From Chersky-267 sp963744115 (lineage in GTDB: Bacteria; Chloroflexota; Limnocylindria; Limnocylindrales; CSP1-4), in the NCBI GenBank assembly GCA_963744115.1, contig CAVUSI010000003.1, positions 682,001 through 746,000 on the forward strand: a DNA stretch of 64,000 nt. Direction: 5' to 3'. A model generated the notes under the pieces. It made no database searches, was not told the DNA's origin, and saw only the letters and a program-made list of their open reading frames with translations. The position numbers and the translations under genes are program-made. Of this stretch, positions 1-7,979 are shown one piece after another. Every line of letters starts with the position of its first letter. Position 1 is the stretch's first letter.

Positions 1-475
1 GGCTCAGGCAGAGCGACGCCAGAAGCACGTTGACGCCATAGATCACGACCGCGGCTTCGACGTCCGGACTTGATATCCGAGTGACCATCAGGTTCGTCGA
101 GAACGGCAGGACGCCCACGAAGAGCAGCATGAGCAGGTCGATCGCGTAGGCCAGGGTGTCGGCATGCCGCATCAGCTTCGTCATGCCGGCATGGTTGACC
201 CAGATCCCCCCGATGAACACGAAGCTGATCAGGTAGCCGAGGAACTCCTGCCATTGGTCGGCCAGGGCCGGGAGCAAGCGAACGTCGGCGGGCGGGACCG
301 TCAGCTCGAGGACGAGCAGGGTGATGGCGATGGCGAACACGCCGTCGGTGAACGCGTTGAAGCGGTCGAGCGGCAGGACATCGGCGGCGCGGTGGGTGCG
401 ACCATGGTCCGGGCGTCCAGCGGACCGATCGGTCGAGGCCTCGTCGGGCTGTCGAACGGGCTCCATGCACGGCAT
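1..475 (-). CDS. TMEM175/DUF1211-family potassium channel-like membrane protein, 3' end cut by window edge
   Basis: The reverse strand from position 475 reads an open frame to the window edge. After about 35 polar residues comes the family signature: an RFNAFTDG turn followed directly by a hydrophobic FAIAITLLVLEL helix. A second helix near GYLISFVFIGGIW and a third near LLMLLFVGVLPFSTN follow. In prokaryotic TMEM175 proteins the first helix carries the RFxxFSD motif and lines a K+ pore in the inner membrane. The start could be either of two ATGs nine bases apart (475 or 466). The gene is divergent from the methyltransferase at 530. A second, more diverged homologue lies at 32779-33546. Family assignment rests on the motif; ion selectivity is inferred from the family. 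Confidence 0.8.
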   Translation of the reverse strand, partial: MPCMEPVRQPDEASTDRSAGRPDHGRTHRAADVLPLDRFNAFTDGVFAIAITLLVLELTVPPADVRLLPALADQWQEFLGYLISFVFIGGIWVNHAGMTKLMRHADTLAYAIDLLMLLFVGVLPFSTNLMVTRISSPDVEAAVVIYGVNVLLASLCLS

Positions 476-529
476 GGTATCCGCCGGCGACGCGACCGAT
501 GCGAGGCCCATGATCGTAAGATCCGGTCG

Positions 530-1288
530 ATGAGCTTCGACGTGGAGGCGGATGCCTACGACCGCTACATGGGCAGGTACTCGGTTCTCCTTGCCCCGCA
601 ACTTGCGGACTTCGCCGGGGTCGGATCCGGCCAACGCGTGCTCGACGTCGGCTGCGGCCCGGGGGCCCTCACGGCAGAGCTGGTCGCGCGAGTCGGGGCG
701 TCCGCCGTCGCAGCCGTCGACCCCTCGGCATCGTTCGTCGCGGCCGCCCGCGAGCGCAATCCCGGCGTGGAGGTCCTCCAGGCGTCCGCCGAGGGACTGC
801 CGTTCCCGGACCTGACGTTCGACGCCGCCCTCGCGCAGCTCGTCGTCCATTTCATGCCGGATCCGGACAGAGGACTGCGCGAGATGGCACGTGTCTCGCG
901 GCGCAGTGGTGTTGTCGCGGCCTGCGTTTGGGACCATGCCGGCGATCAGGGCCCGCTGAGCCTGTTCTGGCGCGAGGCGCGTGCGCTCGACCCGGCGGTC
1001 GACGACGAATCCCAGCTTCCGGGTGTCCGCGAGGGCCACCTGGCGGAATTGTTCAAGGCGGCCGGGCTGCACGAGATCGAGGCGACCGTCCTGTGGGCCA
1101 GCGTCGAGCACGCGTCGTTCGACGCCTGGTGGGAGCCGTTCACGAGGAGTGTCGGACCCGCGGGCTCCTACCTGGCCGGCCTCAGCGCCGACCGGCAGGT
1201 GGAGCTGCGCGAAGGGTGCCGAGCCACGATCCCGACGACCCCGTTCGTGGTCAGCGCTCGGGCCTGGGCGGTTCGCGGGCTGGCCTGA
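530..1288 (+). CDS. Class I SAM-dependent methyltransferase (Methyltransf_11 type)
   Basis: This 252-residue protein is a soluble Rossmann-fold methyltransferase. Motif I reads VLDVGCGPGALTAEL (about residues 40-54), followed by an acidic residue at the next strand end (AAVDPS) and a motif IV-like region around FDAALAQLVVHF. The C-terminal half resembles UbiE/Coq5-like proteins of unknown substrate. The open frame continues upstream to 164, but that stretch is antisense to the TMEM175 gene and Glu/Asp/Arg-rich, so I place the start at the ATG at 530. No biosynthetic partner lies nearby, so the methyl acceptor cannot be named. Confidence 0.85.
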   Translation: MSFDVEADAYDRYMGRYSVLLAPQLADFAGVGSGQRVLDVGCGPGALTAELVARVGASAVAAVDPSASFVAAARERNPGVEVLQASAEGLPFPDLTFDAALAQLVVHFMPDPDRGLREMARVSRRSGVVAACVWDHAGDQGPLSLFWREARALDPAVDDESQLPGVREGHLAELFKAAGLHEIEATVLWASVEHASFDAWWEPFTRSVGPAGSYLAGLSADRQVELREGCRATIPTTPFVVSARAWAVRGLA

Positions 1289-1442
1289 GTCTTCGTCGAT
1301 CGCGGCCGCCATCTCAGGGAAAGGGCGGTCGGTGCCGCCGATGGTGATTGCGTAATGGCCCAGCGCGGCCTAGCATCGTCGGACGCCTGCCGGCACGCCT
1401 CGCCAGGCTCGCACACGTCCCCGTTGAGAGGAGTCCAGATCG

Positions 1443-2610
1443 ATGACCCAAGAGTACGGTCAGACCCTTGCCGCGTTCGTGGTGGACAACGGCAAGCAGT
1501 CGCGGCGACTGCTGAAGCGGTTCCAGGAGATCGACGCGGTCGACCCGAACGTCAAGATCGTCGATGCGGCGATCGCCGACCGGACCAGGTTCCGGGTCAA
1601 GGTCCACCAGACCACGGATCTCGGCGGCGCGAAGGGTGCCGCCCGTGGTGCCGGGCTCGGGGTCATCGTCGGAGCCATCGTCCTGGGGCCCGCGGGGGCG
1701 GTCATCGGCGGCGCGGCCGGCGGGGTCCTGAATGGAGTGCGAAACCGCCTGCACGACATCGGGATCGAAGACAAGTTCATGCGCCAGATCACCAAGGAGG
1801 TCGAGAAGGGGAAGAGCGTCCTGTTCATCCTGTATGAAGGGAACTGGTCCGCATCGATCGGGATGATCGAACAGGCCATCACCGCCGAGAAGGCCCTCTT
1901 GATCTCGAGCACGCTGCCCCCCAAGACCGAAGCCGCCCTCAAGGCGCTCGTCGATCCGGCCGTCGAGCAGCTCGGCGGCGCCGAGGTCGTCTCGGACTAC
2001 GAGGTGGAGGTTCCCGAGGAGGCACCGGCTGAGGCTGCCGCGCCGGCCGCGGCGGTGGTGGCGGCGACGGCTGCGGCACCGGCCGCGACGCGCCGACGAC
2101 CTGACCCAGCTGTCCGGCATCGGGCCAAAGGCCAGCGCCGCGCTGGCGACCGCGGGGATCACGACGTACGCAGGGCTGGCCGAGTCGAACGAGCCGCAAC
2201 TCAGGCATGCGCTCCACGAGGCGGACATGGTGCCGCCAGCCAATGTGGCGTCCTGGCCGATGCAAGCAAGCTACGCGACCAAGGGCGACTGGCAGGGCCT
2301 GAACAAGTACAACAAGCGAGGCTCCGAGCCCAGCCATCGCGGCACGTCCAAGTCGAAAGGGGCCACAGCTGCCGCACCCGACGACCTGACGCAGCTCAAT
2401 GGCATCGGACCACGGATCTCCATGATCCTGTCCGAGGGCGGTGTGACCACCTACGCAGGGCTCGAGCACACCGAGCCCTCGGAGCTGCGGAAGATCATCG
2501 CCGAAGGCGGGGCGCTGCCGCCCTCGAGCCTCGATACGTGGCCGACCCAGGCGTCGTACGCGGCACGGGGCGATTGGCAGGGCCTCGCGACCTACAACAG
2601 CCGCAAGTAA
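1443..2610 (+). CDS. DUF1269-like protein with two C-terminal helix-hairpin-helix modules (one frameshift)
   Basis: The first about 215 residues resemble the DUF1269 family: a soluble alpha/beta N-terminus, then a Gly/Ala-rich hydrophobic hairpin (about residues 70-95), then a region around KSVLFILYEG. An Ala/Pro/Glu linker leads to two tandem modules of about 75 residues. Each begins DDLTQLxGIGP, a helix-hairpin-helix core, and ends with QASYAxxGDWQGL and a Tyr-Asn pair. The frame shifts near 2087-2097: removing one base there joins the N-terminal frame to the modules, which then run to the TAA at 2610. The start at 1443 has GAGAGG upstream, and a strong hairpin follows the stop. HhH modules usually bind DNA or another protein; the role here is unknown. 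Confidence 0.7.
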
Positions 2611-2648
2611 GTCGGGAGCGATCCCGCGGTCGCTCGCCACGCCATGAC

Positions 2649-2678
2649 GGAGACCCTCCCGGCGTCGGGGGGGTCTCC
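2649..2678 (+). terminator. Rho-independent-type hairpin after the DUF1269-HhH gene
   Basis: A 13-base-pair stem (GGAGACCCTCCCG pairing with CGGGGGGTCTCC, including one G-T wobble) closes a four-base loop and is followed by TCGTTT. It starts 39 bases after the stop codon at 2610. The T tract is weak, as is common in very GC-rich genomes. It could act in both directions, since the small gene at 2718-3062 ends just beyond it. Confidence 0.6.
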
Positions 2679-2717
2679 TCGTTTCCGCCGTCCTTATCTC
2701 GATCGATGCCTGCCCGG

Positions 2718-3062
2718 CTACCGCGACGGAACCGCCTGCCCGTTGGCGTCCTCGACGACCCGCGAGGCGAGGTCGTCGGCGAGCGAGACGGTCAGATCTC
2801 GAGCGGTGAGCTCGCCGGTGCCGGGGAGCGGGATGGGACAGGGCCACGTCTCCACCTTCAGTCGGACCTCGGTGGGCGTTTCCGTGACGTCGGTCAGCCT
2901 CGTCCAGCTGCACGGCGCGACCGCGACCCTCACCACGATGGTGCGCTCATCGACGACACCGTACGAGTCCATGTCCGGAACGAGGACGGCCGAGTTCTGC
3001 GCCAGAAGCAGGACACCGACAACGACGAGGGTGAGCGCGAGCCAGAACCTACGGGGAACCAT
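2718..3062 (-). CDS. Small membrane-anchored or secreted protein of unknown function
   Basis: This 114-residue frame starts MVPRRFW and runs into one hydrophobic segment (about residues 5-26) with no clear signal-peptidase site. It looks like an N-terminally anchored extracytoplasmic protein. The remaining about 85 residues contain two Cys about 25 residues apart, which could form a disulfide outside the cell. I recognise no family. Basic residues before a single hydrophobic helix, normal codon use and isolation between a terminator and a divergent gene support it being real. Confidence 0.5.
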   Translation of the reverse strand: MVPRRFWLALTLVVVGVLLLAQNSAVLVPDMDSYGVVDERTIVVRVAVAPCSWTRLTDVTETPTEVRLKVETWPCPIPLPGTGELTARDLTVSLADDLASRVVEDANGQAVPSR

Positions 3063-3321
3063 GTGTCGACGAGTCGCCTCCTGGTGCAGCCCCGGTCATC
3101 AGACGGGGCGCTGCATGAACCTGAGCGAGCCATCCATCGCCCGCGGTCCATCCATGTACGCGAGCATCGGAACGACTCCCGGCATGCTGCCGTCCATCTC
3201 CTCTTCTCTTCTGTATCGTTCGCCGCGGTGCCTCACCGTACATCGGACGAGACACCCTTCATGAGTCGGAGGTGGTGCGAGCCGATGCACACCCACGACA
3301 TCGAGCAGATCGAGGCCACGC

Positions 3322-3792
3322 ATGCCGAGTGAGGCGCTCCTGATCGGGATCGCCACGATCGCCGTCGTCGTGGCCGGTTTCGCGGCGATCGCACCGGGAC
3401 TCGCGTCGGACAGGGCCGGCTGGACGGTCGGCCAGCGCTTCCGGCTCCGCGGCATCGTGTCGACGAGCTTCAATGTGACGTTCGAGAGCCTCCTGCCCGC
3501 GGTGCTCTTCCCCGCTCTCGACGACGTACGAACGACGATCGTGGTCTCGAGCGCCATCGTCTTCGCCTATGCGCTCTTCGTGATCAGCGTCAGAGCTCGA
3601 CAGTTGATCCAGGCGGGTGTGCCCTGGGTCCGTTGGACATGGTTCGTCGTCGCCTCGGGGATCACTGCCACGACCCTGTTCGGACTCAATGCCCTGGTAT
3701 TCGCGTCGATCACCGTGTACGCGCTCGCCCTGTGCATCCAGCTGTCCGTGGCCGCGATCAGCTTCTACTCGCTGGCGGCGGGCGCCGAGTGA
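3322..3792 (+). CDS. Four-helix integral membrane protein of unknown function
   Basis: The 156-residue product has four hydrophobic segments, at about residues 5-25, 70-90, 103-122 and 128-150. They are separated by short loops, with a basic/polar cytoplasmic-type loop containing QRFRLRG. I recognise no family. The start ATG follows an upstream region shared with the divergent small gene at 3062, a spacer of about 260 bases with no other gene. The VOC protein gene lies 61 bases downstream on the same strand and may be co-transcribed. Confidence 0.6.
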   Translation: MPSEALLIGIATIAVVVAGFAAIAPGLASDRAGWTVGQRFRLRGIVSTSFNVTFESLLPAVLFPALDDVRTTIVVSSAIVFAYALFVISVRARQLIQAGVPWVRWTWFVVASGITATTLFGLNALVFASITVYALALCIQLSVAAISFYSLAAGAE

Positions 3793-3853
3793 GGCGGGAA
3801 GGAGGCGGGACGCCCGGACGGCCAGTTCAGCTGACGAAGACAGGAGACACCCC

Positions 3854-4294
3854 ATGTCCCGCATCAGACGCTTCGATCACGTCGGCATCACGGTCGCACA
3901 TCTCGACACGGTGACGGCGTTCTTCGTCGGGCTGGGGTTCGAGATCGAGGGCAGGACGGTCATGGAGGGCGAGTTCGTCGACACCGTCATCGGCATCCCC
4001 GACTCTCGAAGCGAGGTCGTCATGCTGCGGCCGCCCGGCGGAGGCACGGGGCTGGAGCTATCGAGCTTCATCCAGCCCGACCACGAACCGGGATCGCCCG
4101 ACGCCATGTCGACCGAACTGGGGTTGCGCAACGTCATGTTCGAGGTGGACGACCTCGACGCGGTCCTCCACCGGCTGGCCGCGGACGGCTACCGGCTGGT
4201 CGGTGGCGTCGGTGAGTACGAGAACATGTGGCGCATGACCTATGTGCGCGGACCCGAGGGGATCATCGTGGCCCTGGCCCAGCGGATCGACTGA
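3854..4294 (+). CDS. VOC-superfamily (glyoxalase/bleomycin-resistance fold) protein
   Basis: The 146-residue protein begins with RFDHVGITVAHLD, the first beta strand of a VOC module with a metal-ligand-type His. It has the paired beta-alpha-beta-beta-beta layout, a second half starting LRNVMFEVDDLDAV, and a C-terminal YVRGPEGIIVALAQ strand with the usual Glu. Such proteins are metal-dependent lyases, dioxygenases or epimerases, or antibiotic-binding proteins, so substrate cannot be given. The frame is open 79 codons upstream, but that overlaps the membrane protein; ATG 3854 follows an AGGAGA-type site and gives the normal family length. Confidence 0.85.
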   Translation: MSRIRRFDHVGITVAHLDTVTAFFVGLGFEIEGRTVMEGEFVDTVIGIPDSRSEVVMLRPPGGGTGLELSSFIQPDHEPGSPDAMSTELGLRNVMFEVDDLDAVLHRLAADGYRLVGGVGEYENMWRMTYVRGPEGIIVALAQRID

Positions 4295-4510
4295 CCGCGA
4301 GCTGCCCCTGCGGAGCCCTCCTTTGGCCAAGTCGACCAGTCACTCGGGAATGGTCCGGTTCCACAACGACTCGGATGGCCTCCTCCGTCGCCGCTTGGGT
4401 GACGTCAGGCGGCGTCTGAAAGACCCCGAACCCGAGCGCCGGCAGTTCGACGCCGTATTCAGCGTGAGCTTCGGTTGGGCCGCAAGCATGGTCACTCTCC
4501 GTTCGCGCGG

Positions 4511-5188
4511 TCAGGCGCCATCAAGCTCGGGTGTCTGACCGCCGAGCTCGACGATGCGACCCTTGATCGGCCCGGCGTCCGGGTATTCCTCGTCGTGCGC
4601 CAGCCCGATTCCCTGCAATCCGAGTCCTGTGGCTGCAGCGTCGGTCATGAACAGGTAAGGTCGGGCGCCGATCCTGTCGCGCACGGTGTTCTTGAGCAGC
4701 CGATGGGCGACGGTCACGGCGGGCCCGAGCAGGTCGCTGCCCGATCCGACCGACTGGCGGACGGCCGGTCCGCGATGGAGGATCGCCTTCAGGTCGAGGT
4801 GCGCGACGGCGGGACAGGCGACGCAGACGTGGTCGTGCGCGGGGATCGCCCGTGTCCGGGCGCCGATGAACGCCCGGTACGTCCCGTGGATCGTCTCGAG
4901 GACACGATCGCCCTGGCCGTCGAGACCGGCCGCCGGGGCTGCCGCGAAGACGGCATCGCCTTCGAGCTTGACCAGCGCGAGGTCCGGTTTGACGCCTTCG
5001 ATGACGGAGCCCAGGAGGTCGCCCAGGATCGAATACGCAGCGGGGATGCCGCCGCTGAAGTCGTACCCGTGCTCCTCCTCGACGCCCGACAGGAAGCCGG
5101 TATAGCCGGAGATGTCGGCCAGGAAGAGGTATCGCTCGCCTGCGGCGGCCTCCGCCCCGCTCGGATCCGATGGGTTTGCCTGTGCCAC
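4511..5188 (-). CDS. DUF2652 / class III cyclase-like domain protein
   Basis: The 225-residue protein opens its conserved part with YLFLADISGYTGFL, the DUF2652 hallmark, which resembles the metal-binding start of class III nucleotide cyclases (FxDxxGxT). A later VKLEGDAVFA segment matches the second cyclase strand. The C-terminus is diverged, so catalysis is uncertain and the protein may only bind nucleotide or act as a sensor. The first about 18 residues are low-complexity. It stands alone between the VOC gene and msrA. In the 216 bases from 4295 to 4510 I see no convincing gene. Confidence 0.75.
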   Translation of the reverse strand: MAQANPSDPSGAEAAAGERYLFLADISGYTGFLSGVEEEHGYDFSGGIPAAYSILGDLLGSVIEGVKPDLALVKLEGDAVFAAAPAAGLDGQGDRVLETIHGTYRAFIGARTRAIPAHDHVCVACPAVAHLDLKAILHRGPAVRQSVGSGSDLLGPAVTVAHRLLKNTVRDRIGARPYLFMTDAAATGLGLQGIGLAHDEEYPDAGPIKGRIVELGGQTPELDGA

Positions 5189-5291
5189 GCTGGCGATGAT
5201 AGCCGCGGTCAGCCCCGGGCGAGAAGGTCGGCCGGGGGGAGGGCGCCTTGGGCAGATTCGGCGCCTCGTCCCGATTGGTGGGCGGAGGTCG

Positions 5292-5966
5292 TCAGTCCAC
5301 GTACTGCAGCGGCGTGACCACGAAGTCGTCAGGCAGCTTCACGCCGGTCGAATGGTTCGGGCAGTAGCCCCGGGGGTTCTTGTCGAGGTACTGCTGGTGG
5401 TAGTCCTCGGCGTAGTAGAACGGGTACGCCTTGGCGTCGACGATCTCGGTCGTGATCGTGCCGTAGCCCGCCTTCGACAGCTGCGCCTGGTACATCGCCC
5501 TTGAGGCCTCGGCGATCGCGCGCTGCTCGTCGGTCGCGATGATGATCGAGCGGTAGCTCGTGCCGACGTCGTTGCCCTGGCGCATGCCCTGGGTCGGGTC
5601 GTGGTGCTCCCAGAAGGACTGGAGAAGTTGCTCGTAGGAGATCCGCTCAGGGTCGTAGGCGATGAGGACGACTTCGGCATGGCCGGTCCGACCCGAGCAG
5701 ACCTCGTTGTAGGTCGGGTTCGGCGTGCTCCCACCGGCGTAACCGACGGCGGTCGTGACGACGCCAGGGAGCTGCCAGAAGTCCTTCTCGTCGCCCCAGA
5801 AGCAGCCGAGGCCGAAGAGGGCGGTCCGGGTCCCGGCGGGCCAGGGTCCGGCGAGCGGGGTGCCGAGGATCGTGTGGACGCCCGGCGACATGATCGGATC
5901 CGGGCGACCGGGGAGGGCTTCAGCGGGGGAGGGAACGGCCTGAGCCTTGGGACTGCGGAACCACAT
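5292..5966 (-). CDS. msrA: Peptide methionine-S-sulfoxide reductase
   Basis: MsrA reduces the S-epimer of methionine sulfoxide in oxidised proteins, using thioredoxin. The GCFWG catalytic motif is at about residues 54-58 (nucleophile Cys55). The conserved GYAGG, TGHAEVV, FWEHHDPT and YHQQYL segments follow in order. At 224 residues it has an N-terminal extension of about 45 residues over the minimal domain. It is the last gene of the minus-strand operon with carbamate kinase and overlaps the end of that gene by 47 bases, more than the 4-base overlaps upstream. Confidence 0.93.
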   Translation of the reverse strand: MWFRSPKAQAVPSPAEALPGRPDPIMSPGVHTILGTPLAGPWPAGTRTALFGLGCFWGDEKDFWQLPGVVTTAVGYAGGSTPNPTYNEVCSGRTGHAEVVLIAYDPERISYEQLLQSFWEHHDPTQGMRQGNDVGTSYRSIIIATDEQRAIAEASRAMYQAQLSKAGYGTITTEIVDAKAYPFYYAEDYHQQYLDKNPRGYCPNHSTGVKLPDDFVVTPLQYVD

Positions 5967-6987
5967 GCCCGGATGCTACTCCCGATGCGCGAACCGTCGA
6001 TGTCCTCCGGGCAGCGGTGCGACGCGGACCCCTCGCATCGGCCGGACTGGGCACGTCGATCAGGCGCGTGCCGGCTCGGCCTTCAAGCACGGCCAGCGCG
6101 TCACCCAGGGCGCCGATCGCGGCGATGCCTCCGGTCTGACGCACGAACGTCGCCGCTGCCGTCACCTTCGGACCCATCGATCCGGCGGCGAACGAGCCGT
6201 CCCGGACGCCGGCCACGGCCGCCTCGATGGTCAGCTCGCTCAGAGCGACCGGCCAGAGGCTGCCCCAGCCGACGCTGACGGACGGTACGTCGGTCAGCAG
6301 GAGGAGGGCATCCGCATGCACGCCGACGGCGAGCGTGACCGCGGCGAGGTCCTTGTCGACCACCGCCTCGACACCGGTCAGGACCCCCGACGACGAGCGC
6401 CTCACGGGGATCCCACCGCCCCCCGACGCGATCACCAGGACGCCGGCGTCGACGAGGCGGGCGATGCTCGAAGCCTCGACGATCTCGAGCGGCCGAGGGG
6501 AAGCGACCACCCGCCGCCAGCCCGACCCATCCGCTGCGACCGTCCAGCCATGCTCGGCGGCGAGGCGCTCGGCGGTCAGCCGGTCGTACATCGGCCCGAC
6601 CGGTTTCGATGGCGCGTCGAAGGCCGGATCGTCGGCGTCGACGACCGTCTGCGAGAGGACGGCGACGATCGGGCGCCGTCTTGGGTCGTCGGCGAACCGG
6701 GCGCTGAGGGCCTGGGCAAGGAGATACCCGATCTGGCCCTGCGACTCAGCGACCAGGACGTCGAGCGGCGGTGGCGGGACCAGGTCGCGCGCGGCATCGG
6801 CCTCGATCGACAGGAACCCGACCTGTGGTCCGTTGCCGTGGGTCAGGATCAGCTCGTGACCTCGACCCGCGAGCTCGGCAAGTGCATCGGCGGCCTCGAT
6901 CAGGTTATGCCGCTGCACCTCCGTCGACCCCGGCTCCCCTCTGCGGATGAGCGCGTTCCCACCGAGGGCGACGACGACCCGGCTCAT
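5920..6987 (-). CDS. arcC: Carbamate kinase
   Basis: Carbamate kinase interconverts carbamoyl phosphate plus ADP with carbamate plus ATP, the energy-yielding step when carbamoyl phosphate is catabolised. Conserved stretches are the N-terminal VVVALGGNAL, THGNGPQVG, ASGGGGIPV and the GSMGPKVTAA region near the C-terminus. ATG 6987 overlaps the argF stop by four bases. The product is 355 residues against about 310 usual. The extra tail is Arg/Ser-rich and runs into msrA. Shifting the frame by one base near 6023-6035 would give a stop just before the msrA ATG, so a frame error near the 3' end is likely. Confidence 0.9.
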   Translation of the reverse strand: MSRVVVALGGNALIRRGEPGSTEVQRHNLIEAADALAELAGRGHELILTHGNGPQVGFLSIEADAARDLVPPPPLDVLVAESQGQIGYLLAQALSARFADDPRRRPIVAVLSQTVVDADDPAFDAPSKPVGPMYDRLTAERLAAEHGWTVAADGSGWRRVVASPRPLEIVEASSIARLVDAGVLVIASGGGGIPVRRSSSGVLTGVEAVVDKDLAAVTLAVGVHADALLLLTDVPSVSVGWGSLWPVALSELTIEAAVAGVRDGSFAAGSMGPKVTAAATFVRQTGGIAAIGALGDALAVLEGRAGTRLIDVPSPADARGPRRTAARRTSTVRASGVASGHVVPQSQGSGRSLPR

Positions 6988-7979
6988 CCGAGCGAGCGGC
7001 CGAGCGGATCGCGGGCGAGCAGCGTGTAGAGGAGGGCGGTCTCGGTGTGCAGGCGGTTCTCGGCCTGGCGCCAGACGCGCGATGCCGGACCGTCGATCAC
7101 CTCGTCGGTGACCTCCTCGCCTCGATGGGCGGGCAGGCAGTGGAGGTAGATCGCCGCGGGCGATGCCTCGGCCATGATCGACCCATCGACCCGGAAGCCG
7201 GCGAACGCGACGCGTCGGGCGTCGCCCTCGCCTTCCTTGCCCATCGACGTCCACACGTCGGAGTAGACGGCCTCGGCCCCATGGGCTGCCTCCTTCGGGT
7301 CGTGGGTCAAGACGATCGACCCGCCGGTCTGGATGGCGGCCAGGCGGGCGGCGTCGACGACCGCCGGCGACGGCTCGTAGCCGGGCGGGGTCGCGACGCG
7401 CAGCTCGAAGCCCGCGAGCGCGGCCGCCTCGATGAGCGAGTGACAGACGTTGTCGCCGTCGCCGATGAACGCGACGCGGATCCCCTCGAGCGGTCCGAAC
7501 TCCTCCTCGAGCGTCATCACGTCGGCCAGCGCCTGGCACGGATGGTGCTCGTTGGTGAGGGCATTGATGACGGGGATCGAAGCCGCGTCCGCCAGATCCT
7601 CGATCGAGGCCTGGGCGAAGGTCCGCACGGCCAGGGCATCGAGGTACAGCGACAGGGCCCGGGCCGTGTCGGCGATCGACTCGCCCCGCCCGAGCTGGAG
7701 CTCGTCGGGACGGAGGACGATCGGCAGCATCCCGAGCATCCACGCCGCGGACTCGAAGCTGACCCGGGTCCTGGTCGACGGCTTGTCGAAGAGCATGCCG
7801 ATCCGCCGGCCGGCCAGCACGCCCCGGAAGGGATGAGGGTCGAGCTTGAGCCGGCCGGTCAGATCGAGCATCGCCTTGAGCCCGTGAGAGCCCAGGGATG
7901 CGAGGGTGAGGAAGTCGTTCGATGGCGGTGCGAACGCGGGAGAGGCGATCGACGAACGCGTCGACAGCTGTGCGGTCAT
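6984..7979 (-). CDS. argF: Ornithine carbamoyltransferase
   Basis: This 331-residue enzyme transfers the carbamoyl group between carbamoyl phosphate and ornithine, or runs backwards on citrulline. The carbamoyl-phosphate site is KPSTRTRVSF (about residues 66-75). HHPCQALAD, the ornithine-type SMG loop in DVWTSMGKE, and HCLPAHRGEEV follow. The SMG and HCLPA motifs favour ornithine over putrescine or oxamate. It overlaps both neighbours by four bases. No arginine deiminase or arginine-biosynthesis gene is present, so pairing with carbamate kinase suggests a catabolic direction, which is inference. Confidence 0.93.
   Translation of the reverse strand: MTAQLSTRSSIASPAFAPPSNDFLTLASLGSHGLKAMLDLTGRLKLDPHPFRGVLAGRRIGMLFDKPSTRTRVSFESAAWMLGMLPIVLRPDELQLGRGESIADTARALSLYLDALAVRTFAQASIEDLADAASIPVINALTNEHHPCQALADVMTLEEEFGPLEGIRVAFIGDGDNVCHSLIEAAALAGFELRVATPPGYEPSPAVVDAARLAAIQTGGSIVLTHDPKEAAHGAEAVYSDVWTSMGKEGEGDARRVAFAGFRVDGSIMAEASPAAIYLHCLPAHRGEEVTDEVIDGPASRVWRQAENRLHTETALLYTLLARDPLGRSLG

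Noticed and set aside
164..529. N-terminal extension of the first methyltransferase
   Set aside because: It overlaps the TMEM175 gene antisense and is low-complexity acidic/basic sequence.
4295..4510. Small gene between the VOC and DUF2652 genes
   Set aside because: Candidate frames are short, Arg/Ser-rich and overlap neighbours; nothing supported.
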